Of a stretch of DNA of 45,548 nucleotides, positions 9,512 through 17,138 are shown piece by piece. The translations under genes and the position numbers were made by a program. How positions within the stretch are numbered: position 1 is the stretch's first letter; each line of letters opens with the position of its first letter. Source of the stretch: Clostridiales bacterium DTU073 (GTDB lineage Bacteria > Bacillota > Peptococcia > DRI-13 > DTU073); assembly GCA_001512665.1 (NCBI GenBank), contig LFSF01000015.1, positions 81,265 to 126,812 on the forward strand, read 5' to 3'. Under the pieces are notes generated by a model. That model was given only the letters and a program-made list of their open reading frames with translations. It had not been told where the DNA came from and made no database searches.

Positions 9512-9772
9512 TGTGTTATACCGTTTTTCGTTTTGGAGCTTCATTCAGAACAGACTAGCACTCGGCTCAGGAGAAAGCAGACCACCCTCGATGTATACAA
9601 TGGGGACATTCCGCGGATAGGATGACGGTATAAACAAGCGGTGTGTCCCCTGACATCTTAATACTGCGAGGGTTGAGCCAGACGTCCTGTCAGCCTCTCT
9701 GCTTTCTCAACTTCGCCGTCGTGCAGTCAGTTTAGCTGAAATCAGCAAAAAAACGTAAAACGGTATAACACA
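9512..9772. ncRNA. Candidate structured RNA (or small inverted-repeat element) between dacF and holA
   Basis: This gap holds no plausible protein gene but a strikingly ordered structure. The ends pair: 9512-9527 with 9757-9772 (16 perfect pairs), a T-T mismatch, then 9529-9534 with 9750-9755. Inside, GACT-a-GCAC (9553-9561) pairs with 9721-9728. GGCTCA (9564-9569) pairs with 9674-9679, CCCTCG (9585-9590) with 9667-9672, GATGT (9590-9594) with 9653-9657, GGGGACA (9602-9608) with 9644-9650, and CCGC (9611-9614) with 9638-9641. GAGAAAGCAGA (9571-9581) pairs with 9698-9708, which crosses the nested core and makes a pseudoknot. A hairpin GCTGA-AA-TCAGC lies at 9735-9746. The interior is visibly more GC-rich than the surroundings. 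It lacks the RNase P, tmRNA, SRP and T-box signatures I know. Strand is undetermined; plus is favoured because all genes around it read plus. A MITE is the alternative, but no target-site duplication is seen. Confidence 0.65.
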
Positions 9773-9824
9773 AAGGAGAATTCTTTCCGTTTTGTGCTTG
9801 GAATAGTAGAGGTGGAGCTTATTT

Positions 9825-10907
9825 ATGCAAGAACTTAGTGTTATCAACAGTATAAAAAGAGGAGTAATTTCCCCTGTATATTTGCTCTACGGTACGGAGG
9901 AATATTTGCAGGAAATGGTGATTAATGCCCTAAAGGATGCGTTGGTTGCTTCGGATATTGGCTCTTTTAATTTAGATGAATTGGAGGGGGAGGAAGTAAC
10001 AATTGACACAATTGTGGATATCGCCAATACTTTGCCTGTTTTTGCGGAAAAGAGATTGGTGATTGTTAAAAATGCCCCCTTTTTGACTTCAGGTAATAAA
10101 AAGAAGGGAGAAGATGAAGAGACAGGGGAGCAGGAATCTCCAAGAAAACAAGCTGCATATACCGGTATTTCAGAGAATCAAGAAAAACGTCTTATACAAT
10201 ATTTAGGCGACCCCTTAATCTCTACGTGTCTGGTTTTTTGGCAAAAGGGTTCTGTAAACAAGAACAGAAAAATTTATAAAGCGATCGTAGCCGGTAAAGG
10301 TCAAGTATTGGCAATGAATGCTTTAAAGGGTAGAGAGTTAAATAAGTGGCTTATTTTAGAAGCAAAAAAAATGGGGAAAGTTTTGGAAGCTCGAGCTGCG
10401 GAATTTATTAGTTTCAATTGTGGTAATCAATTGCGTGATTTGCATAATGAACTGGAAAAATTAGTTCTCTATAGCGGGGAGGAAAAAACCATTACTTTGG
10501 CTATGACGGAAAAGGTTATTACCAAGTCCAGCGAGGGTAATATTTTCAGCCTGGTTGATAATCTTAGTCAAAAAAAAGGAGAAGAAGCCTTGAAAGAGTT
10601 AGGGAATTTATTAGCCATAGGCGAACCTCCTGTGCGGATTATCTATATGATCGCCCGCCAATTTCGCTTACTCCTTTTAGCGAAGGATTTAAAGATGAGA
10701 GGATATTATGAAAAAGAAATTGCTGCTGAGCTTGATTTACATCCGTATGTAACTAGTAAAATCCTGCGGCAAATAGATAAATTTTCTTTTATTGAGTTAG
10801 AGAGAGATTTAGAATTAATATGGGAAAGCGATTTAAAGATGAAATCAGGCTTTAATCAAGAGTTAACTTTAGAGAATCTAGTAATTGCCTTAAGTCGTCT
10901 TGAATGA
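9825..10907 (+). CDS. holA: DNA polymerase III delta subunit
   Basis: Clamp-loader subunit that opens the sliding clamp during replication. 360 residues is normal. The N-terminal region starts with the family pattern PVYLLYGTEEYLQEM (residues 16-30), where delta subunits carry a degenerate P-loop. The C-terminal collar domain contains LKMRGYYEKEIAAELDLHPY and ends LTLENLVIALSRLE. An ATG at 9825 follows AGAGGTGG. The comEC-holA-rpsT neighbourhood is the same as in Bacillus, apart from the intervening dacF and structured element. Confidence 0.95.
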   Translation: MQELSVINSIKRGVISPVYLLYGTEEYLQEMVINALKDALVASDIGSFNLDELEGEEVTIDTIVDIANTLPVFAEKRLVIVKNAPFLTSGNKKKGEDEETGEQESPRKQAAYTGISENQEKRLIQYLGDPLISTCLVFWQKGSVNKNRKIYKAIVAGKGQVLAMNALKGRELNKWLILEAKKMGKVLEARAAEFISFNCGNQLRDLHNELEKLVLYSGEEKTITLAMTEKVITKSSEGNIFSLVDNLSQKKGEEALKELGNLLAIGEPPVRIIYMIARQFRLLLLAKDLKMRGYYEKEIAAELDLHPYVTSKILRQIDKFSFIELERDLELIWESDLKMKSGFNQELTLENLVIALSRLE

Positions 10908-10942
10908 AACCTATAAGAATTCACATAAAAATCAAAGAACAA

Positions 10943-10989
10943 AAAAGCAGGGCATATCGAATTTCCGATATGCCCTGCTTTTATTTTTT
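10943..10989. terminator. Bidirectional terminator between holA and rpsT
   Basis: A perfect 17-bp stem pairs 10943-10959 with 10966-10982 (loop AATTTC). T-rich tracts follow in both directions (TTTTATTTTTTT on plus; TTTTTTG on minus). It can end both convergent genes. Confidence 0.93.
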
Positions 10990-11002
10990 TCTTTTAAGTA
11001 GC

Positions 11003-11269
11003 TTAACTGGCTGTTTTGTTTAGCTTACGAGTTAAACGGGATTTTTTACGAGCTGCATGATTCTTATGAATAACACCTTTACTGGCAAGTTTATCTAAAA
11101 CTTTAATAACTTTTTGCAGCTTTTCTTTTGCCGCTTCTGTATTACCTTCTTGTAAGGCTCTTTCGAAGTGGCGAATAGCTGTTCTCATAATTGATTTATC
11201 AGCAGCATTCCGTGATGCGCGAATGCGGGTTGTTTTTACTCTCTTTAAAGCTGATTTAATATTTGCCAA
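11003..11269 (-). CDS. rpsT: 30S ribosomal protein S20
   Basis: Small basic protein that binds 16S rRNA early in 30S assembly. The sequence ANIKSALKRVKTTRIRASRN and the tail HKNHAARKKSRLTRKLNK are typical. I set the start at the TTG at 11269, giving 88 residues beginning ANIKS. The further-upstream in-frame GTG at 11281 is inside the AGGAGGTGA ribosome binding site itself, so it cannot be the start. The gene is monocistronic, with its own promoter and a shared terminator with holA. Confidence 0.96.
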   Translation of the reverse strand: MANIKSALKRVKTTRIRASRNAADKSIMRTAIRHFERALQEGNTEAAKEKLQKVIKVLDKLASKGVIHKNHAARKKSRLTRKLNKTAS

Positions 11270-11313
11270 GGTAGTTGTCACCTCCTTTTAGGTGTAAAAA
11301 TAACAGGCGTTCT

Positions 11314-11342
11314 ATTATAAATTCACTTATAAAGTGTATCAC
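11314..11342 (-). promoter_or_regulatory. Probable rpsT promoter
   Basis: On the minus strand, GTGATA (11342-11337) is followed after 17 bases by a perfect TATAAT (11319-11314). That puts transcription start about 35 bases before the S20 ribosome binding site. Confidence 0.5.
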
Positions 11343-11430
11343 CATTGTTTAAAAAAGGCAAGAAAAAATCTTTATGTTGTATAAGTTTTCCTAAAAAGGC
11401 TAAGCTATTTAAGGAAAAGGAGGTGATTCT

Positions 11431-11760
11431 TTGTTAAGTACGATTATCCGTTTTCTTATCTCGGCGATTGTGCTATTGGTAGTTAGTTGGTTAGTTCCTG
11501 GTTTTTCAGTTGCAGGTTTTACCGGGGCAGTAATTGCGGCAATAGTTATTGCTTTATTAGGATGGGTTGTGGAAAAATTATTAGGCGACAAGGTTACTCC
11601 TCGCTCACGTGGAATTGTTGGTTTTATTAGTGCAGCAGTTGTTATTTATTTGGCCCAGTATATTGTGCCTGATAGTATTAGTGTAAGTATTTTAGGTGCA
11701 TTGCTGGCCTCTTTAGTCATTGGTCTGGTTGATGTCTTTATTCCTACGGAAATCAGGTAA
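11431..11760 (+). CDS. Small four-helix membrane protein, phage holin superfamily IV-like
   Basis: 109 residues, almost entirely hydrophobic, with four predicted membrane helices (about residues 4-22, 26-50, 64-82 and 86-104). The WLVPGFSV and ALLGWVV segments and overall pattern match small proteins grouped with the Mycobacterium phage holin/YvlD-like family (Pfam PF04020). These are usually chromosomal and not part of a phage, and no other phage gene is nearby. Their function is unknown. The TTG start at 11431 has a very strong AAGGAGGTGA site at the proper distance. It stands alone, divergent from rpsT. Confidence 0.75.
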   Translation: MLSTIIRFLISAIVLLVVSWLVPGFSVAGFTGAVIAAIVIALLGWVVEKLLGDKVTPRSRGIVGFISAAVVIYLAQYIVPDSISVSILGALLASLVIGLVDVFIPTEIR

Positions 11761-11812
11761 GAACAAAACAAATTAGAAACAATCAAGAGTAAGACAAATT
11801 GATAATTGAATT

Positions 11813-11841
11813 GTATATTCTAGCTCCTCATCACATATAAA
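11813..11841 (+). promoter_or_regulatory. Possible sigma-E-type promoter of spoIIP
   Basis: GTATATT (11813-11819), a 14-base spacer, then CATATAAA (11834-11841) resemble the sporulation sigma-E elements (-35 KMATATT, -10 CATACAAT). spoIIP is a sigma-E gene in Bacillus. The resulting leader would be very short, which weakens the call. Confidence 0.33.
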
Positions 11842-11853
11842 TTAGGAGAAAGG

Positions 11854-12945
11854 ATGGGGAGTATGTTTTTTAAAAATAGATCAAGTAGGGTCAAGCTTTA
11901 TTATATCAATAAAGCGTTATTTTTTGCTTTAGTAATTTTTGTGGTGACTTTTTTGCTTGTTTTCCCATTACGAAAAAACTGTTTGCAATTGGCTTTAAAT
12001 TTAGCCGGAGGAGATACAGGTGAACCTGTAATTATTCTTAGTAAAGGTTTACCAAGTAGTTTTTTCCCTTGGGTGGAGGAAGCTAATTTTCCTGAAGATA
12101 CTTGGGGATTTTGGGGAGAACAGCTTGTGCAGAAACTTACAGGTGTTAAGATTAGTACTCCTTTTTCTTTGCTCTGTTCAGAATTAAACTTAGCAGAAGC
12201 TTATGTGGCTGCGAATTATTTGGTGCTTTCTTCTCCTCTGATGGAGGAGGAAGGCGGAGAAGAAGATTTTTATTTGCCTAACCAAGATCATGATTTGGAA
12301 GACTGGCTGATTATTCCTGAGGATGAATATCCGCCTGTACAATTAGATGGGGAACCAATGGTGTTAGTTTATACAACACATAATGGGGAAGCATATTTTC
12401 CTACGCAAGGGGTTGCACGTCAAGATGGCAAAAATAGCGGAATAACTTCAGTGGCACAGGCTTTAGTTAAGACTTTAGAAAATAAGCATAGACTTAAAAC
12501 CGTATATAGTGATGTTATTCATGACTTCCCTGATTTTACAAAAGCTTATAGCAATTCGCGACAAACTGTGAAAAATTATTTACAAAAACATACGAAAATT
12601 CAAGCAGTTTTGGATATCCACCGTGATTCAGGTATGCAGAAAAGGTCAGATACACTAGTAACTATAAATGGTAAGAACTGTGCGAAGGTAATGATTGTTG
12701 TAGGCACTGCACATCCTCAGTGGCAACAGAATTTGGCTTTTGCTCAGAAGATTGAAAAAAAGGCTAACGAACTCTATCCGGGTTTGATTAAATGTGTTCG
12801 TTTGTTTAAGGATAGAATTTACAATCAAAATCTGCACACTCGTGCCTTACTTTTAGAATTTGGGAGTGATTTAAATAAGGAAGCAGATGCATTGGAAAGT
12901 GCTAAACTAATGGCTGATGTTTTAGCTGCAGTTTTAAAAAACTGA
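11854..12945 (+). CDS. spoIIP: Stage II sporulation protein P, peptidoglycan hydrolase
   Basis: SpoIIP is an amidase/endopeptidase of the SpoIIDMP complex that degrades septal peptidoglycan so the mother-cell membrane can engulf the forespore. A membrane anchor is at about residues 24-42 (ALFFALVIFVVTFLLVF). The catalytic domain runs from about residue 165 (VLVYTTHNGEAYFP) through VLDIHRDS, where the histidines and aspartate of the family are found, to the typical end LLLEFGS with a following helix. 363 residues is normal. ATG 11854 with AGGAGAAAGG upstream was chosen; ATG 11863, three codons later, is also possible. It shows that the organism belongs to an endospore-forming lineage. Confidence 0.9.
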   Translation: MGSMFFKNRSSRVKLYYINKALFFALVIFVVTFLLVFPLRKNCLQLALNLAGGDTGEPVIILSKGLPSSFFPWVEEANFPEDTWGFWGEQLVQKLTGVKISTPFSLLCSELNLAEAYVAANYLVLSSPLMEEEGGEEDFYLPNQDHDLEDWLIIPEDEYPPVQLDGEPMVLVYTTHNGEAYFPTQGVARQDGKNSGITSVAQALVKTLENKHRLKTVYSDVIHDFPDFTKAYSNSRQTVKNYLQKHTKIQAVLDIHRDSGMQKRSDTLVTINGKNCAKVMIVVGTAHPQWQQNLAFAQKIEKKANELYPGLIKCVRLFKDRIYNQNLHTRALLLEFGSDLNKEADALESAKLMADVLAAVLKN

Positions 12946-13030
12946 TGTAGATTGTATACATTTAAAAAATACTTTTGGATTATGTCAAATTATGATAGAA
13001 TAAAATTATTTTAAAAGGGGGAATTTTTTT

Positions 13031-14272
13031 ATGAATAATCAATTGCTTGTTGCTTCTCATGCCGCTGGCAAAGGGACAGAAGCTGACGCAGTTTTTTCTA
13101 TACTTCAGAAGGCAAATGCGGCAATCGCAAAATATGGAAAGGCTAATGTTGTTAATGGTTCGATTGGGGCAATATATGACGAGGAGGAGAAATTCGCTAC
13201 ATTATATGCGGTCGAAGATTATTTACGGAAATTACCGGCACAAGAGTTAATGAATTATGCTCCTATTGCCGGTTTACCGGAATTTCATGCCGCAGCGATT
13301 AAGCAGACTTTTCAAGGCTGCCAACCTGAAGATACTTATGCCAGGGCCATTGCTACACCGGGGGGTACAGGTGCTGTACGCCATGTTATAAATAATTATT
13401 TAGAACAGGGGCAGAAAGTACTTATTCCTGATTGGGCTTGGGGACCTTATCGTACTATTGCGGCGGAGCATTTGCGCGGTATAGAGACTTATAATTTATT
13501 TGATGAAGAGTATAGATTTAATCTTAACTCTATTATGGAAAAGACAGAAGAATTACTGAAGACACAGGATAATATAGTGATAATTTTTAATACTCCGGCT
13601 CATAATCCTACCGGCTATAGTATTACATTAGAAGATTGGAGAAAACTGATCGGCTTTTTTAAAGATTGTGCTGTTGACAAGAAGAAAAAGATCGTTCCGT
13701 TATTAGATATGGCGTATATTGATTATGCCGGAACTCCTGAAGAAACAAGAGGATTTATGAAGCTTTTTGGTGGTCTGCCTGAAAATATCCTTGTGACAAT
13801 TGCTTATAGTATGTCTAAGTCCTATCTAATCTATGGTTTGCGCTCCGGTGCACTAATTGGTTTGAGTTCATCTGAAGAAGTAATAGAAGAATTTTACCGT
13901 GTTAATGTTTGTTCGAATAGAGGTATATGGTCTAACGGAACCAGGTGCGCCCAGAAATTATTGGCAGATGTGGAAAATAATCCTGCTTTAAAAGCTAAAA
14001 TTGAAGAGCAAAGGGCATTCTACAGTAATCTGCTTTTTGAAAGAGCCCAGATCTTTATCCGCGAGGCTGCCGAAGTGGATTTACAGTTAACCCCTTATCA
14101 AAGCGGTTTCTTTATTACTGTTCCGACCGCTAATGCCCAAATGGTTGCGGAAAGGCTCATGGAGGAGCGAATATTCGTAGTTCCTTTGAAAAAAGGTGTT
14201 CGGGTTGCTATATGTGGCATACCTACTTATAAAGTTACCGGAATTGCTGAAAAGATTAAAAAGGCGCTGTAA
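13031..14272 (+). CDS. PLP-dependent aminotransferase, class I/II
   Basis: Fold type I aminotransferase of 413 residues. The pyridoxal-phosphate lysine is predicted at Lys263 in SMSKSYLIYGLRSG. The upstream FNTPAHNPTGY segment contains the Asn of the cofactor pocket and LLDMAYIDYAG the Asp contacting the pyridine nitrogen. A C-terminal Arg for the substrate carboxylate is in KGVRVAICGIP. It resembles the aromatic/aspartate aminotransferase group; the amino acid substrate cannot be read. The ATG follows AAAAGGGGGA. It stands alone between spoIIP and the TetR operon. Confidence 0.88.
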   Translation: MNNQLLVASHAAGKGTEADAVFSILQKANAAIAKYGKANVVNGSIGAIYDEEEKFATLYAVEDYLRKLPAQELMNYAPIAGLPEFHAAAIKQTFQGCQPEDTYARAIATPGGTGAVRHVINNYLEQGQKVLIPDWAWGPYRTIAAEHLRGIETYNLFDEEYRFNLNSIMEKTEELLKTQDNIVIIFNTPAHNPTGYSITLEDWRKLIGFFKDCAVDKKKKIVPLLDMAYIDYAGTPEETRGFMKLFGGLPENILVTIAYSMSKSYLIYGLRSGALIGLSSSEEVIEEFYRVNVCSNRGIWSNGTRCAQKLLADVENNPALKAKIEEQRAFYSNLLFERAQIFIREAAEVDLQLTPYQSGFFITVPTANAQMVAERLMEERIFVVPLKKGVRVAICGIPTYKVTGIAEKIKKAL

Positions 14273-14311
14273 TGTGTAATGATGGTGTAGTTGTAGTAAT
14301 ATTAAAATAGC

Positions 14312-14340
14312 TTGACTATAGTGAAATTTTGGCATATGAT
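14312..14340 (+). promoter_or_regulatory. Sigma-A promoter of the TetR/acyl-CoA dehydratase-like operon
   Basis: TTGACT (14312-14317), a spacer of 17 bases and TATGAT (14335-14340) make a near-consensus promoter. The palindromic operator begins three bases after the -10, over the expected transcription start. Confidence 0.75.
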
Positions 14341-14342
14341 TG

Positions 14343-14360
14343 GGTTAGTAAGCACTAACC
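14343..14360. promoter_or_regulatory. TetR-type operator
   Basis: GGTTAGT-AAGC-ACTAACC is a perfect 7+7 inverted repeat with a four-base centre. It covers the start point of the promoter at 14312-14340 and lies 24 bases before the TetR gene, so repressor bound here would block its own operon. Confidence 0.68.
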
Positions 14361-14383
14361 AACTACACTAAGGGGGATGATGG

Positions 14384-14992
14384 GTGGGATTAACAAAAGA
14401 ACAACGAAAGGCACAGATACTAGAAACAGCAACTAGACTTTTCGTGGCCAATGGGTATCATCAAACCAAAACCAAAGATATTGCAGAGTCTTGTGGAATC
14501 TCTGAACCGGTAATTTATAAGCATTTTGGCAGTAAAGATGAATTGTTTCTTGAGGCTATTAACAGTATTGCCGGAGAGACGTTTCAGGAGATAAGTTTTG
14601 ACAGCGAAACTGATACGGAAGTAGTAATATCCTCTTTTATTATGAATCGGGTGCAAAAAATAGAGGATAGTTTTTCTTTGTTTAAACGGTTATTGATTGA
14701 GTTATTAGATAACAGTAAGATCCGCGGTGATTATTTTAATAAATTTCTGCCTCGTTTAGCGAATCCGATTATTAATTATATAGACTATTTAAAGAAACAA
14801 GGGTATATCAAAGATGAAGTGCCGTCTAAAGTAATCGCTTTATCTTTGGCGGGAACCTTAATTATGGTTTCTATGGCTAAATATTTAGAAGAGAAATCTG
14901 CTTTCTCGGATGTTTCGGCAGAGGAGTTGGCGACTCAGATGACTATGATAACTTTACATGGTTTATTAAAATCCAAGGAGGACAATAAATAA
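14384..14992 (+). CDS. TetR/AcrR-family regulator, first gene of the dehydratase-activation operon
   Basis: 202 residues with an N-terminal helix-turn-helix: LETATRLFVANGYHQTKTKD, then IAESCGI and PVIYKHFGSKDELF. The C-terminal helical domain is the likely ligand sensor. The GTG start at 14384 follows AAGGGGGATG. The stop codon is directly followed by the TTG of the next gene, so the regulator is co-transcribed with the genes it probably controls. The palindrome just upstream is the probable binding site. By analogy with FadR/AcrR-type regulators near CoA genes an acyl-CoA effector is possible, but this is inference. Confidence 0.92.
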   Translation: MGLTKEQRKAQILETATRLFVANGYHQTKTKDIAESCGISEPVIYKHFGSKDELFLEAINSIAGETFQEISFDSETDTEVVISSFIMNRVQKIEDSFSLFKRLLIELLDNSKIRGDYFNKFLPRLANPIINYIDYLKKQGYIKDEVPSKVIALSLAGTLIMVSMAKYLEEKSAFSDVSAEELATQMTMITLHGLLKSKEDNK

Positions 14993-16009
14993 TTGGTACA
15001 ATTGAAAATTGGTTTTCCACGAACATTATTTTATTTTCTTTATTATCCATTCTGGCATACGTTTTTTACGGAATTAGGTTGTCAGGTTATAACCTCACAA
15101 CCCACTAATCAATATAATTTAAATTTGGGCATTGCAGAAACTGTAAATGACGCTTGTTTGCCGATCAAACTATATCATGGTCATGTAGCTGAGTTGAAAG
15201 ATAAAGTTGATGTAATATTTATGCCACGTATGGTTAAAGTGCGGAAGATGGAAACTGAAGTTTTTTGTCCGAAATTTTTAGGTTTACCGGATATGGTCCG
15301 CAATTCAATTGCCGGTTTACCTCGGATAATTGATGAGAAGATTGACTTAAGTAAAGGAAGATATCCTTTATGGAATGCTTGTAGGAATATTGCCAAACAA
15401 CTTAATCAGAGCGGATTTGTTGTGCGTAGGTCATATCAGAAGGCACTTAAATGTCAAGAGAAGTTTAATAAATACTTGACATTTGGTGTGGGAGTGCAGG
15501 AAGCGATTGATGCAGTCATTACCGGACAAGATTGTCCTGAACCGCAAAAGTTTGAGACGGATATTAATCTGGCGATACTAGGGTATCCTTATTTGATTTA
15601 TGATTCTTTTGTCAATGTAGGAATGTTTGAGCGTTTAGGTAAGTTTGGGGTTAAACCATGGACGGTAGAAATGGTGCCACCTAACCGTTTGGAAGCACAA
15701 GCTAAATATTTACCCAAAAGCTTATTCTGGCATTTTAGTAATCGTACGATTCGTGCTACTTTTTATTATCTACATGAACAAAGAGTTGATGGAATAATAC
15801 ATGTTACGGCCTTTGGCTGTGGACCAGATGCGATGGTGGATAAACTGATGGAACTGGAAGCTAAGCATACAGGGCGGATGCCTTTTCTCACCCTTTCTTT
15901 GGATGAGCAGACAGGTGCAGCCGGTATTTACACAAGGATTGAGGCTTTTGTAGATATGTTAAGATATCGGAGGAAGAACAATGAAAATATCCTTTCCCAT
16001 CATGGGTAA
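14993..16009 (+). CDS. HgdA/B-like iron-sulfur protein (2-hydroxyacyl-CoA dehydratase/activase-related, DUF2229 type)
   Basis: 338 residues starting KIGFPRTLFYFLYYPFWHTFF. This resembles the part of large CoA-protein-activase proteins (COG3580, DUF2229) that is related to the subunits of 2-hydroxyglutaryl-CoA dehydratase. Three conserved-looking cysteines are Cys55 (NDACLPIK), Cys92 (VFCPKF) and Cys276 (FGCGPDAM). They are placed like the three ligands of the [4Fe-4S] cluster in HgdA/HgdB folds, leaving one iron site free for substrate or another cluster. The TTG start has AGGAGG upstream. It overlaps the next gene by 29 bases. Its partner genes suggest a two-subunit complex driven by the ATPase at 17139. 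The substrate is unknown, and it may not be a classical dehydratase. Confidence 0.78.
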   Translation: MVQLKIGFPRTLFYFLYYPFWHTFFTELGCQVITSQPTNQYNLNLGIAETVNDACLPIKLYHGHVAELKDKVDVIFMPRMVKVRKMETEVFCPKFLGLPDMVRNSIAGLPRIIDEKIDLSKGRYPLWNACRNIAKQLNQSGFVVRRSYQKALKCQEKFNKYLTFGVGVQEAIDAVITGQDCPEPQKFETDINLAILGYPYLIYDSFVNVGMFERLGKFGVKPWTVEMVPPNRLEAQAKYLPKSLFWHFSNRTIRATFYYLHEQRVDGIIHVTAFGCGPDAMVDKLMELEAKHTGRMPFLTLSLDEQTGAAGIYTRIEAFVDMLRYRRKNNENILSHHG

Positions 16010-17063
16010 TTCTTATATAGCGTTTAAACAATTGATTAAGGATTTAGGGCATGAACCTATTGTCCCACCAATGCCAACGGCAAGGACGATGTCTTTGGGA
16101 ACAATGTATTCACCGGAATTTGCCTGTATCCCTTTTAAGATTTTATTGGGTACATATTTAGAGGCTATTGAAATGGGAGCAGATGTAATTGTTTCTTCCG
16201 GGGGACATGGTCCATGTAGGGCAGGTTATTATGGGATCTTACAGCAAAAAATCATTGAAGATTTAGGGTATGATACTAAAATTATCATTTTTGATTCTTT
16301 TGCCAAGACTTACAAAGATTTTATTTCAAAACTTAGTTGGTTGTTAAAAACGGGAAAAAAGAGTTGGTGGGATTTGTACCAAGCTTTTAAACCGGCTTGG
16401 GCGAAGCTTAAAGCACTGGATGAAATAGAACTTTATTCTCATCAGGTGCGTCCATATGAAATTAATCAGGGAGAAACAATGAAGGTTTATCGAAAATGTT
16501 TGGAAATAATGGATGAACCGGTATCTAAGCTGCAAATCAAGGAAGCTAAAGAAGTTTGTATGAAAATGTTAAAAGAAATTCCTCAGGACAAGAGCAGAAA
16601 TCCGTTAAAAATAGGCATAATTGGGGAAATATATGTACTGATAGAGCCTTTCGCGAATTTAGATTTGCAAGCTACCCTCGGAGAAATGGGGGTATATTCG
16701 GAGCGTTCTATGAATTTATTCCATTGGCTCAAGGAAAACACTAAAATGTCCCGTCATGAAAAAAAGATAATTAAGTCTGCACTACCTTATTTGCGTGAGA
16801 AGATTGGTGGGCATGGTATAAATTCTATCGGTGAAACAGTTATGTATGCACAGCAAGGTTTTGACGGTGTAATTCAACTTGCTCCTTTCTCCTGTATTCC
16901 GGAGATTGTAGCTAAAGGAATTTTACCTCAAGTTTCTCATGATCAAGGCATACCTGTAATGACTATTTTTTTAGATGAGATGATGGGGAAAGCAGGAATG
17001 CAGACAAGATTGGAGGCATTTGTTGATTTATTACAACAAAAGAGGGACTTGAAATTTGCCTAA
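15981..17063 (+). CDS. Second HgdA/B-like iron-sulfur protein (COG3581-like)
   Basis: 360 residues starting KISFPIMGNSYIAFKQLIKD. It is related to the same superfamily as its upstream neighbour, but forms the other half of what is one long polypeptide in some bacteria. Three candidate cluster ligands are Cys49 (FACIPFK), Cys79 (GHGPCRAGYY) and Cys305 (FSCIPEI). The ATG at 15981 overlaps the preceding gene; the AGGAGGAAG site lies inside that gene, which implies coupled translation and a 1:1 complex. The reaction is unknown. Candidates are a 2-hydroxyacyl-CoA dehydratase-like or double-cubane-type low-potential electron-transfer activity. Confidence 0.78.
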   Translation: MKISFPIMGNSYIAFKQLIKDLGHEPIVPPMPTARTMSLGTMYSPEFACIPFKILLGTYLEAIEMGADVIVSSGGHGPCRAGYYGILQQKIIEDLGYDTKIIIFDSFAKTYKDFISKLSWLLKTGKKSWWDLYQAFKPAWAKLKALDEIELYSHQVRPYEINQGETMKVYRKCLEIMDEPVSKLQIKEAKEVCMKMLKEIPQDKSRNPLKIGIIGEIYVLIEPFANLDLQATLGEMGVYSERSMNLFHWLKENTKMSRHEKKIIKSALPYLREKIGGHGINSIGETVMYAQQGFDGVIQLAPFSCIPEIVAKGILPQVSHDQGIPVMTIFLDEMMGKAGMQTRLEAFVDLLQQKRDLKFA

Positions 17064-17138
17064 TTAACAATGAGAGGTATTCGCTAATTATAACTCTTAT
17101 TAGAGGATATTATGAACTGAGGTTAGGAGGAGCAACTT

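Noticed and set aside
9512-9772. tmRNA, RNase P RNA, SRP RNA or 6S RNA as identity of the structured element
   Set aside because: None of their invariant sequences was found, and a crossing helix is not expected for SRP or 6S RNA. The MITE idea is kept only as an alternative because no target-site duplication is visible.
11431-11760. Prophage remnant because of the holin-like protein
   Set aside because: No other phage gene is nearby, and this family is commonly chromosomal and non-phage in Firmicutes.
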